Source: Flavobacteriales bacterium
GTDB taxonomy: Bacteria > Bacteroidota > Bacteroidia > Flavobacteriales_F > PHOS-HE28
DNA: 64,000 bases
Assembly: GCA_016713875.1 (NCBI GenBank)
Contig: JADJOI010000003.1
Span: 682,001-746,000, forward strand
Direction: 5' to 3'
Shown here: one piece after another, positions 1 through 7,412 of the stretch
Layout of the letters: each line of letters starts with the position of its first letter
Numbering within the stretch: position 1 is the stretch's first letter
Notes under the pieces: model-generated
Database searches by the model: none
What the model saw: the letters and a program-made list of their open reading frames with translations, nothing else
Told to the model about the DNA's origin: nothing
Translations under genes and position numbers: made by a program

Positions 1-386
1 GGATCCAGCAGGCCTGCGCCGATGTCGTTCACCAGCCCTGCGCCGGCGGCCACCGCTTCGCGGACAACGGCGGCGCGCGACGTGTCCACGCTCAGCAGGG
101 CCTCGGGGAAGCGTGCGTGCACGGCCGCGATCACGGGCACCACGCGGCGCAGCTCCTCGGTCGTGTCCACCTCAGCGGAGCCGGGACGCGAGCTCGCCCC
201 GCCGATGTCGAGGATGGCAGCGCCTTCGATCAGCATCCGTTCCGCCAGGCGCAGTGCCGAGCTGACATCCACGCGGCTTCCCGGGTGGAAGGAATCCGGC
301 GTGGCGTTCAGGATGCCCATCACACACGGTGCGGGTAACTGCTTCAGCCGGTCCCCGATGCGCCAGGTGATGGGGCGTGAGATCAT
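1..386 (-). CDS. folP: Dihydropteroate synthase, N-terminal part (3' end beyond window)
   Basis: Dihydropteroate synthase joins p-aminobenzoate to the pterin pyrophosphate in folate synthesis. The reverse strand translates as MISRPITWRIGDRLKQLP, then MGILNATPDSF (pterin-binding loop), DIGGASSRPG and later VSVDTSRA and LVNDIGAG-type segments, which are family hallmarks in the right order. About 128 residues are present and the C-terminal half lies outside the window. The chosen ATG sits next to a GATCTTCG sequence at 391-398 that is a weak match to the -7 promoter box. The gene is divergent from the TPR gene at 429. Confidence 0.9.
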   Translation of the reverse strand, partial: MISRPITWRIGDRLKQLPAPCVMGILNATPDSFHPGSRVDVSSALRLAERMLIEGAAILDIGGASSRPGSAEVDTTEELRRVVPVIAAVHARFPEALLSVDTSRAAVVREAVAAGAGLVNDIGAGLLD

Positions 387-428
387 GCGGCGAAGATCGT
401 TCGGGCCGGGATCCGCGACCTTTGCCGC

Positions 429-1688
429 ATGGCGCGTCCGCAGGTAGTGGGGCTTTTCATGTTCCTCCTTTTCCTGGATCCCCTTCAGGCCCAACAGGAC
501 AGCCTCCTCCGCATCTGGAAGGACCCGGACCGTCCGGATACGGTGCGGATGCAGGCGGCCGGAGAGGCGCTCCGCACCTTGATCTACCAGCACCCGGACA
601 GCGCGTTGCGGCTGGCCATGGATGTGCATGAGACCGCCACGGCCGTTGGGGACCGCAGGCGCCAGGCCTTCGCGCTCAACTTCAAGGGCATGGCCTACGT
701 GCTGATGGGCAACTTCTACCCGGCGGTGGTGACCTACCGGGAGATGCTGGCCCTGTACGAGCAGTTGGATGATCAACGCGGGGTGGCCGGAGCGAACAGC
801 AACCTGGGCGCCGTGTTCCACCAGCAGGGCGATCTGGTCAGGGCCCTCGAGCACTACGAGCGGTGCGTGCCGGTGTTCGAAGCGTTGGGCGATCGCCGCG
901 GGCAGGCCATCACGGCCAGCAACCTCAGCGGCATTCACCGGGAGATGGGCGATACGGCCGCCGCACGGCGGATGCTCGAACAGGTGCTGCGGACCGCGGA
1001 GACCGCGGATGATCGGCCGGGGCTGGCGGGAGCCTATGGGAACCTGGGCCTGCTTGCCCAGGACAGGGGGGACCTCCGGGGGGCGCTGATGCTCTATTTC
1101 CGAAGCCTGCGATACCGTGAGCAGGTGAACGATCGGTCGGGCAGGGCCCTGATGCAGCATGACATCGGAGAAGTGCACCGCGTGCTGGGGCAGCTCGACA
1201 GTGCACAGTACTGGATATCGGCCAGCATCGCCTTGCGCGACTCGCTGGGCGACGAGCCGGGGTTGGCCCAGGCCTTGATCAGCCTGGGGCTGCTCGCGCT
1301 CGATCGGGACCGACCTGCGGACGCCATCGGCCACTGCGGAAGGGCTGCGCGCTCAGCGGCCGACCTGCAGCTCCGGAACGTGGAGGAGAAGGCCTGCGCC
1401 TGCCTGGTGCGGGCTTGCGAACGAACAGGCAACGAAGGTTGTGTGCAGTGGAACACGGAGCGCAGGGCCGTCCTCAGTGACAGCCTACAGCGCCAGCAGG
1501 CGCGGGAACTGCTCGCCCGTGTGGAGTTCCGCAAGAGCATGGTCGCGGACAGCGTTCAGCGTGCATCGGCGCCCACCGAGCAAGGCACGAGCACCGGCTC
1601 CAGGTCTTCCTGGCCCTGGGTCGTGGGTGGTCTGTTGGCCGCAGGACTGGGCCTCTGGTGGTGGCGGAGGCGCTCCGCACAGGCCTGA
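429..1688 (+). CDS. Secreted, membrane-anchored TPR protein
   Basis: The protein has 419 residues. It begins with a signal-peptide-like segment (VVGLFMFLLFLDPLQAQ), followed by about seven TPR-type helical repeats between roughly residues 60 and 300, with recurring patterns such as GVAGANSNLGAVFHQQGDL and GLAGAYGNLGLLAQDRGDL. It ends in one transmembrane segment (WPWVVGGLLAAGLGLWWW) and a short basic tail. The layout matches the sensor half of Bacteroidota TPR histidine kinases, but the kinase domain is absent. An internal ATG at 459 would give a shorter signal peptide and is possible, because a TTTG box lies at 421-424. Function is unknown; protein interaction in the periplasm is likely. Confidence 0.8.
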   Translation: MARPQVVGLFMFLLFLDPLQAQQDSLLRIWKDPDRPDTVRMQAAGEALRTLIYQHPDSALRLAMDVHETATAVGDRRRQAFALNFKGMAYVLMGNFYPAVVTYREMLALYEQLDDQRGVAGANSNLGAVFHQQGDLVRALEHYERCVPVFEALGDRRGQAITASNLSGIHREMGDTAAARRMLEQVLRTAETADDRPGLAGAYGNLGLLAQDRGDLRGALMLYFRSLRYREQVNDRSGRALMQHDIGEVHRVLGQLDSAQYWISASIALRDSLGDEPGLAQALISLGLLALDRDRPADAIGHCGRAARSAADLQLRNVEEKACACLVRACERTGNEGCVQWNTERRAVLSDSLQRQQARELLARVEFRKSMVADSVQRASAPTEQGTSTGSRSSWPWVVGGLLAAGLGLWWWRRRSAQA

Positions 1689-1696
1689 TACCTTCG
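1689..1696 (+). promoter_or_regulatory. -7 promoter box TACCTTCG
   Basis: Matches the Bacteroidota TAnnTTTG box. It begins at the base after the TPR gene stop codon and lies 7 bases before the DUF1599 start, implying a very short leader. Confidence 0.5.
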
Positions 1697-1703
1697 CCGC
1701 CGC

Positions 1704-2246
1704 ATGGAACGCACCTTGTCCGAGTACGACGCCGTCACCGGCGAGTGCATGGCCCTGTTCACGAAGAAGGCGCACGACTACGGGACGGCCTGGCGCGTAC
1801 TGCGCGTACCGTCCCTCACGGACCAGATCCTGATCAAGGCGCAGCGCATCCGCACCCTGCAGACGGTGGGGGAGAGCAAGGTCGGCGAAGGCATCCGGCC
1901 GGAGCTCATCGGCATCATCAACTACGCGGCGATGGCGCTAGTGCAGCTGGAACTGGGCGTGGTGGATGCGCCCGACCTGGATGCGGCCTCCGCTTCGGCG
2001 AAGGTGAAGGCCGCCCTGCACCAGGCGCGCGACCTGATGCTCCGCAAGAACCACGACTACGGTGAGGCCTGGCGCAGCATGCGTGTGAGCTCCCTGGTGG
2101 ACCTCATCCTGATGAAGCTGCTGCGCATCAAACAGATCGAAGACAATGCCGGCTCCACGTTGGTGAGCGAGGGCATCGATGCGAACTTCCTCGACATCAT
2201 CAACTATGGCGTTTTCGCCATGATCCGGCTCGATGAAGGTGCCTGA
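1704..2246 (+). CDS. DUF1599 (nucleotide modification associated domain 1) protein
   Basis: 180 residues built from two homologous halves. Residues about 15-55 contain FTKKAHDYGTAWRVLRVPSL and residues about 110-150 contain LMLRKNHDYGEAWRSMRVSS, each followed by D(Q/L)ILxKxxRI and a G-I-(R/D)-x-(E/N)-(L/F)-x-x-I-I-N-Y motif. This duplication is the signature of DUF1599, a helical family common in Bacteroidota. Its biochemical role is not established. As I recall, it commonly neighbours the DoxX-like gene and tpiA in this phylum, and that order is seen here. Confidence 0.88.
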   Translation: MERTLSEYDAVTGECMALFTKKAHDYGTAWRVLRVPSLTDQILIKAQRIRTLQTVGESKVGEGIRPELIGIINYAAMALVQLELGVVDAPDLDAASASAKVKAALHQARDLMLRKNHDYGEAWRSMRVSSLVDLILMKLLRIKQIEDNAGSTLVSEGIDANFLDIINYGVFAMIRLDEGA

Positions 2247-2300
2247 TCCGATGGTGCGTTAACGAAGTGTGAACGGCCGGAGGGCGGACGGCGGCCCCGC

Positions 2301-2308
2301 TAACTTGC
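2301..2308 (+). promoter_or_regulatory. -7 promoter box TAACTTGC
   Basis: TAnnTT-type box 37 bases before the ATG of the DoxX-like gene. Confidence 0.45.
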
Positions 2309-2345
2309 GCCCCGCCGTCGACCCCTGCGGAGCGGCTTAGCGACC

Positions 2346-3689
2346 ATGCGCACCCTGATCCTCCTCTGCCGCATCCTTGTCGGCGCCACCTTCATCGTAT
2401 CCGGCCTGGTGAAGGCCAACGACCCGCTCGGTTTCAGCTACAAGCTGCAGGAGTACTTCGCGGAGAGCGCGCTCAACATGCCCTGGCTCGAGCCTTGGGC
2501 CCTTGCGCTCGCCATCCTGGCGTGCCTGGGCGAGATCGTGCTGGGCTTCGCTGTCCTGGTGGGTGGCCGCATGAAGCTGGCCTCATGGGCCCTGGTGCTG
2601 CTCACCCTCTTCTTCGGCTGGCTCACCGCCTACACCGCCACCTGCGACCCCAACGACACCTACACCGTGCTCGTGAACGGTGTGTCAGAGGAACGCGGCG
2701 TGACCTGTGTGACCGATTGCGGCTGCTTCGGCGATGCGATGAAAGGGTCGATCGGCAGAAGCCTCACACCATGGGAGAGCTTCACCAAGGATGTGATCCT
2801 GCTCGTGCTCGTGCTGCCCATCTTCTTCGCTGCCGTCCGCCGTCCGGGCATCCCGTTCAACTCAACGGCGGAGGACAAGGTCCTGCTACCCGGTGGGCTC
2901 ATCGGTGTGGCCGTCTGGAGTTGGGTCTTCGGTTCATTCTTCTACCTCGCGTTCACGGTGGTGGGCCTCCTGGGCTACTGGATGGTGAAGCGGTACACGC
3001 AGGGCGCGCGTGCGGAATGGACCACGGCCGGCTGGATCTCCCTGCTGGGTGCGGTCTTCATCTGGTGGTGTTACGCCCATCTGCCCTGGATCGACTACCG
3101 CCCGTACGCGGTCGGCAAGAGCATCAGCGAACAGAAGACCATGGGGCAGGCACCCGAGCAGGTGATCTACATGACCTATAAGAACCAGTCCACGGGTGAG
3201 AGCAAGGAGTTCGATACCCGCGGCGCCTATCCATGGGACGACAGCACATGGGTCTACGTCGACCGGCGCGTGGAGGTGCTCAAGGCCGGTATGGAAAGCC
3301 CGGTGCAGGATTTCGGGCTCACCGATCGCGATGGCAACGACATCACCGCCGATGTGCTCGGGGACCCGACACCCGTGCTGCTGGTGATGGTGTACAACGT
3401 GGAGAAGGCGGATCTCGCCTGTCTGCCGGGGATCAACACGCTGGCCCAGGCGGCCTTCAACGCCGGTTGGTATGTGTACGGGGTGTCCGCCAGCCCGTTT
3501 GAACGGATCGAGGACTTCCGTCATACCCATCAAACCCCTTTCGACTTCGTGCAATGCGATGAGAAGACCGTGAAGACCGTGGTGCGCAGCAATCCGGGCA
3601 CCGTGCTGCTGCAGCAGGGGACGGTCCGCGGACAATGGTCGTGCAACGACACCCCCGGACTGGACGAGGCCAAGGCGAAGCTGCACTGA
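2346..3689 (+). CDS. BT_3928-like DoxX family membrane protein with thioredoxin-like C-terminus
   Basis: 447 residues. The N-terminal half is a DoxX-type membrane domain (RILVGATFIVSGLVKANDPLG, then four to five hydrophobic segments) with a cysteine-rich loop VTCVTDCGCFGDAMKGS. More membrane segments follow to about residue 250. The C-terminal part, from about residue 310, reads DFGLTDRDGNDITADVLG and resembles a thioredoxin/redoxin fold. The architecture matches the BT_3928 family of Bacteroidota, thought to act in envelope redox or quinone-linked chemistry (inference). Its stop lies 3 bases from the stop of the convergent crtD-like gene. Confidence 0.87.
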   Translation: MRTLILLCRILVGATFIVSGLVKANDPLGFSYKLQEYFAESALNMPWLEPWALALAILACLGEIVLGFAVLVGGRMKLASWALVLLTLFFGWLTAYTATCDPNDTYTVLVNGVSEERGVTCVTDCGCFGDAMKGSIGRSLTPWESFTKDVILLVLVLPIFFAAVRRPGIPFNSTAEDKVLLPGGLIGVAVWSWVFGSFFYLAFTVVGLLGYWMVKRYTQGARAEWTTAGWISLLGAVFIWWCYAHLPWIDYRPYAVGKSISEQKTMGQAPEQVIYMTYKNQSTGESKEFDTRGAYPWDDSTWVYVDRRVEVLKAGMESPVQDFGLTDRDGNDITADVLGDPTPVLLVMVYNVEKADLACLPGINTLAQAAFNAGWYVYGVSASPFERIEDFRHTHQTPFDFVQCDEKTVKTVVRSNPGTVLLQQGTVRGQWSCNDTPGLDEAKAKLH

Positions 3690-3692
3690 CGC

Positions 3693-5183
3693 TCAGGCCT
3701 TGAAGCGCCGCTGCACCAGATCGGCGGTGATCCGCGCGCTGAACAGGCAGAGCGGGATGCTCGCCCCGGGATGGACACTGCCGCCGCAGAAGAAGAGGTT
3801 ATCGATCCGACGGGTGAAGTTCGGATGGCGCAACAGGGTCGCGAGGATGCCGTTGACGCTGTTGCCGTAGATCGCACCCTGCGGGCTGTCCGTCAACGCC
3901 TCAATGGTGCGCGGGTCGGTCACCGCCTCGCAGGTGATGGAGGATGCGATGTCCGAGCCGAGCATCCGTGACAGCTTGGCGTGCACATGGTCCCTGGTCC
4001 GCTCCACCAGCGCATCCCAGTCCTGACCGCTGTGGTGGGGCGCGCTCACCATGGCGAACCAGTTCTCCTGTCCGGCCGGGGCGTCCTGCGGGTTCATCTT
4101 GCTGCTGATGTGCACGTACACCGATGGATCATCATGCATCGTGCGGTCGCGGAAGATGCGGTCGTACTCCTGGCGGGCATCGCCGCTCATGAACATGTTG
4201 TGCAGCCCAAGCGTGGGATGGAGGCGCTTCATGCCCCAGTGGAACACGATCACCGAGCTTGAGCGCGGCTGGGCCAGGGAGGTGCGGGGCGCGGCCTGGT
4301 CCTTCAGCAGGGTGCGCCAGGTGCGCAGCACATCCGCGTTGCTCACCACCGCATCAAAGCCCTCGGTATGGCCGCCCACCACCACGCCGTTCGCCCGCCC
4401 GCGGACCACGGCGATGCGCTCCACCGGCGCGTTGTAGTGGAACCTCACGCCCTGTCGTCGGGCGAGGTCCTCCAACGCCCGCGCCACCGCGTACATTCCG
4501 CCCTCCGCATGGAAGGAGCCCAGGGCCAGTTCGAAGTAGGAGATGAGGTTGAGCGTGGCGGGTGCCTGGTAGGGGTTCGCGCCGTTGTAGCTCGCGAACT
4601 GGTTGAGGATGGCCGCTGCCTTCGGCGCGCGCAGCAGGGCGGCGTTGCTACGGGCCATGCTGGTGAGCGGTTCGATCCGCCCGAAGCGGAGCAGGCCGGA
4701 GAGGGTGGAGGCGTTCAGGTAGTTGCCCGGCACATGCAGTGAGCGTTCCAGGAACACGCGCTGGGTGATGTCCAGCTTCTCCCTGGACCGCTTCAGGAAG
4801 GTGAGCATGCGGTCACGACCGGCGCCGGTGCGTGCGGCGAATTCCTCAGCAAGGGCATTCTGGTCCGCCCATGTGCGCACCACCGTGCCGTCCTCGAAGT
4901 GGTAGTGGAAGCCCGGGTCGAGCCTTTGGTATCGCCAGTGCGCCCTTGGATCCTCTCCGCACAGCGTGAAGAGGGCGTCGAGGTGGTGCGGCACGGTGAG
5001 CACCGTGGGCCCGCGGTCGAACCGGTGGCCGTCCATGCGGAGCTCGCCCATCTTCCCGCCCGCCATCGGCCCTCGTTCAAAGACGGTGACGGCCCAGCCC
5101 GCATGCGCCAGACGGATGGCGACGGCCAGGCCGGCAACGCCAGCGCCGATCACGGCACATCGGCGGTCGGTCACTGAGGGCAT
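3693..5183 (-). CDS. crtD: CrtD-like carotenoid 3,4-desaturase (phytoene desaturase family)
   Basis: 496 residues from the ATG at 5183. A longer open frame exists upstream, but the FAD-binding motif AVIGAGVAGLAVAIRLAHAG begins 10 residues after this ATG, where the family has it. GPMAGGKMGE and the C-terminal FFCGGSVHPGASIPLCLFSA identify the CrtI/CrtD amine-oxidase fold. The SVHPG(A/G)xIPLCL variant is closer to 1-hydroxycarotenoid 3,4-desaturase (CrtD) than to CrtI. It would use FAD to add a double bond to a carotenoid end group. The divergent crtZ gene supports a xanthophyll pathway, although crtB and crtY are not in the window. The exact substrate is not certain. Confidence 0.82.
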   Translation of the reverse strand: MPSVTDRRCAVIGAGVAGLAVAIRLAHAGWAVTVFERGPMAGGKMGELRMDGHRFDRGPTVLTVPHHLDALFTLCGEDPRAHWRYQRLDPGFHYHFEDGTVVRTWADQNALAEEFAARTGAGRDRMLTFLKRSREKLDITQRVFLERSLHVPGNYLNASTLSGLLRFGRIEPLTSMARSNAALLRAPKAAAILNQFASYNGANPYQAPATLNLISYFELALGSFHAEGGMYAVARALEDLARRQGVRFHYNAPVERIAVVRGRANGVVVGGHTEGFDAVVSNADVLRTWRTLLKDQAAPRTSLAQPRSSSVIVFHWGMKRLHPTLGLHNMFMSGDARQEYDRIFRDRTMHDDPSVYVHISSKMNPQDAPAGQENWFAMVSAPHHSGQDWDALVERTRDHVHAKLSRMLGSDIASSITCEAVTDPRTIEALTDSPQGAIYGNSVNGILATLLRHPNFTRRIDNLFFCGGSVHPGASIPLCLFSARITADLVQRRFKA

Positions 5184-5199
5184 GGGAGCGTGTAGGGGC

Positions 5200-5207
5200 C
5201 GAAGTTC
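5200..5207 (-). promoter_or_regulatory. Weak -7 promoter box GAACTTCG for the crtD-like gene
   Basis: Reads GAACTTCG on the reverse strand, 16 bases before the crtD ATG. The first T of the consensus is missing, so the call is tentative. Confidence 0.3.
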
Positions 5208-5227
5208 GGGATCTCTGGCCGCCGTCG

Positions 5228-5235
5228 CACCTTTG
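5228..5235 (+). promoter_or_regulatory. -7 promoter box CACCTTTG for crtZ
   Basis: CACCTTTG lies 8 bases before the crtZ ATG. It covers the in-frame GTG at 5235 and therefore argues against that upstream start. Confidence 0.42.
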
Positions 5236-5243
5236 TGCCGACC

Positions 5244-5702
5244 ATGCTGCTCCTGTTCCACATCGGCTGCGTCATCGGGGCCTTCCTGGCCATGGAAGGC
5301 GTGGCTTGGGCCGCGCACAAGTACATCATGCACGGTGTGGGGTGGGGCCTGCACCGTGATCACCACCAGCCCGTGCCGGGTCACCGCTACCAGCGCAACG
5401 ACTGGTTCGCCCTGATCTTCGCCGTGCCCAGCTGGCTTTTCATGCAGACCGGTGTGATGGGCGGTTGTGACTGGCGCCTGTTCGTGGGGATCGGTATCCT
5501 GCTCTACGGCATCGCCTACGTGTACGTGCATGAGGTGGTGATCCACAACCGGCCAGGCAGGCGCCGCAAGGTCCGGGGGCGTTACCTGCAGGGGCTGGCC
5601 CGGGCGCATTTCGCGCATCATAAGCACAAGGGTCCAGAACATGGCGAGTGCTTCGGCATGCTGCTGGTGCCCCTGAAGTACTTCCGCGCCTCCGTGGATT
5701 GA
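5244..5702 (+). CDS. crtZ: Beta-carotene hydroxylase CrtZ (fatty acid hydroxylase superfamily)
   Basis: 152 residues with several hydrophobic segments. The histidine motifs of the di-iron hydroxylase family are present: HKYIMHGVGWGLHRDHH near residue 30, VHEVVIHNR near 100 and HFAHHKHKG near 125. CrtZ hydroxylates carbon 3 of beta-ionone rings, giving zeaxanthin-type pigments in the membrane. The ATG at 5244 is chosen because a promoter box overlaps the earlier GTG. The gene is divergent from the crtD-like desaturase across 60 bases, so the two are likely regulated together. Confidence 0.9.
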   Translation: MLLLFHIGCVIGAFLAMEGVAWAAHKYIMHGVGWGLHRDHHQPVPGHRYQRNDWFALIFAVPSWLFMQTGVMGGCDWRLFVGIGILLYGIAYVYVHEVVIHNRPGRRRKVRGRYLQGLARAHFAHHKHKGPEHGECFGMLLVPLKYFRASVD

Positions 5703-5761
5703 TCCCAGGGGGCTGTTGATATCGCGACCTGCGAGCAGGGCGGGTCTCCGGAGCGGCCGCC

Positions 5762-5769
5762 CATCTTTG
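5762..5769 (+). promoter_or_regulatory. -7 promoter box CATCTTTG for tpiA
   Basis: One mismatch to TAnnTTTG; 34 bases before the tpiA start. Confidence 0.4.
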
Positions 5770-5803
5770 TCCGACCGCCTGTCAAACGGGGCGGCTCGAC
5801 CGC

Positions 5804-6574
5804 ATGCGCACGGTGATCGCCGGCAATTGGAAGATGAACAAGGACCGGTCCCAGGCCCTTGATCTGCTTGGGCATCTGGCCCAGGCCATCGGGGAGCTGC
5901 CCACCGGAGTGGAGGTGATCGTAGCGCCGGCCTTCCCCTTCCTGTCCCTGGCGGTGGAGCGGCTGCAGGGCACTGCGGTCGCGGTGGCGGCGCAGCACTG
6001 CCACGAGGCGGTCTCAGGCGCCTTCACCGGCGAGGTGAGCGCGGCCATGTTGGCCAGCTGTGGTGTGAAGGCGTGCATCGTGGGGCACAGCGAGCGGCGG
6101 CAGTACTTCGGAGAGACCGATGCGGCGGTGCATGCCCGGATCCAGGCGCTCCTCGCCGTTGGCATCACGCCCATCTACTGCTGCGGAGAGATGCGCGCAG
6201 ACCGCGAGGCCGGCCGGCACCAGGAGGTGGTGGGCGCCCAGATGCACGACGCACTGACCGACTTGTCCGGCGAAGCCATGTCGAAGCTCATCGTGGCCTA
6301 TGAGCCCGTGTGGGCGATCGGCACCGGCCTGAACGCCACGGCGGCCCAGGCGCAGGAGATGCACGCGTTCATCCGTGGCCGGCTTCGTGCCCTTGCCCCG
6401 GGCCATGCCGAAGGGATCCCCATCCTCTACGGCGGCAGCTGCAAGCCCGAGAACGCCGCGGAGCTCTTCGCCGGTCCGGACGTGAACGGCGGGCTCATCG
6501 GCGGCGCCTCCCTGGATGCAGGGGCCTTTCTGGAGCTCGTGCACATCGCCCACCGCATGAAGAAGCCCAAGTGA
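5804..6574 (+). CDS. tpiA: Triosephosphate isomerase
   Basis: 256 residues, the normal length. Interconverts dihydroxyacetone phosphate and glyceraldehyde 3-phosphate in glycolysis. The active-site residues are all visible: Asn and Lys in GNWKMN (residues 7-12), the catalytic His in CIVGHSERR (about 92) and the catalytic Glu in AYEPVWAIGTG (about 167). The phosphate-binding YGGSCKPEN and GGLIGGASL segments follow. It is followed 4 bases later by prmA and probably co-transcribed with it. Confidence 0.97.
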   Translation: MRTVIAGNWKMNKDRSQALDLLGHLAQAIGELPTGVEVIVAPAFPFLSLAVERLQGTAVAVAAQHCHEAVSGAFTGEVSAAMLASCGVKACIVGHSERRQYFGETDAAVHARIQALLAVGITPIYCCGEMRADREAGRHQEVVGAQMHDALTDLSGEAMSKLIVAYEPVWAIGTGLNATAAQAQEMHAFIRGRLRALAPGHAEGIPILYGGSCKPENAAELFAGPDVNGGLIGGASLDAGAFLELVHIAHRMKKPK

Positions 6575-6578
6575 CGCC

Positions 6579-7412
6579 ATGCCCTGGACCGAGATCGATC
6601 TGCTGATCCGACCGCTGGAACCCTGGCGCGACCTGCTGATGGTGGAGCTTGCCGAGCTGGGGTTCGACAGCTTCGAAGAGACCCCGCAGGGCGTGAAGGC
6701 GGCGATCCGCTCTGAGCGGTACGATCGGAGCGCCGTGGATGCCGCCATCGCCCCCCACCGAGCCCACATGCAGGTGGGTATCGAGGAACGTCAAGTGCCG
6801 GACACCAATTGGAACGCCGTGTGGGAGGCGAGCTTCGAACCGGTGCGCGTGGGGAGGCAGGTGCTCATCCGGGCGGGCTTCCACCCCGCCGAGCCCGGCT
6901 TCGGCACGGAGATCGTCATCACCCCGCGCATGGCCTTCGGCACCGGCCACCACGCCACCACCCGGTTGATGGTGCAGGCCATGCTGGCGATGGACCTGGC
7001 GGGAAAGACCGTGTGCGACATGGGCTGCGGCACGGGCGTGCTGGCCGTCCTGGCCGCACGGCGCGGGGCCACCGATCTACTGGCGGTGGACAACGACCCG
7101 CTGGCGGTCGACAACGCCCGCGAGAACCTTGACGCCAACGGCTGCGCGGGGTGGCCGGTGGTGCGCGGGGACGTCAACGACCTGCACCCCGACCGTTGGG
7201 ACCTGATCCTGGCCAACATCGAGCGCAACACCTTGCTTCGCGGCATGCCGGCGCTGGCCAAGGCGCTGCGGCCGGGCGGCACCCTCCTCCTCAGCGGATT
7301 CCTGGCCCCGGACACGGACGCACTGCGCGCTGCGGCGCGCATGGCCGGCCTGCGCGATGGCGACGCCGCGCATGACCGTGAATGGACCCTGCTCGCCTGC
7401 CACCGACCATGA
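6579..7412 (+). CDS. prmA: Ribosomal protein L11 methyltransferase
   Basis: 277 residues. Transfers methyl groups from S-adenosylmethionine to ribosomal protein L11. The N-terminal domain (about 1-115) is followed by FGTGHHATTRLM and the SAM-binding motif VCDMGCGTGVLAVLAARRGA near residue 145, then LILANIERNTLLRGM. Co-transcription with tpiA is likely. The stop codon overlaps the next start as ATGA (7409-7412), indicating translational coupling to the large secreted protein downstream. Confidence 0.95.
   Translation: MPWTEIDLLIRPLEPWRDLLMVELAELGFDSFEETPQGVKAAIRSERYDRSAVDAAIAPHRAHMQVGIEERQVPDTNWNAVWEASFEPVRVGRQVLIRAGFHPAEPGFGTEIVITPRMAFGTGHHATTRLMVQAMLAMDLAGKTVCDMGCGTGVLAVLAARRGATDLLAVDNDPLAVDNARENLDANGCAGWPVVRGDVNDLHPDRWDLILANIERNTLLRGMPALAKALRPGGTLLLSGFLAPDTDALRAAARMAGLRDGDAAHDREWTLLACHRP

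Noticed and set aside
1..6. Window starts with GGATCC
   Set aside because: A BamHI-type site at the boundary could suggest a cloned end, but the hexamer also occurs elsewhere by chance at this GC content and the folP frame runs through it.
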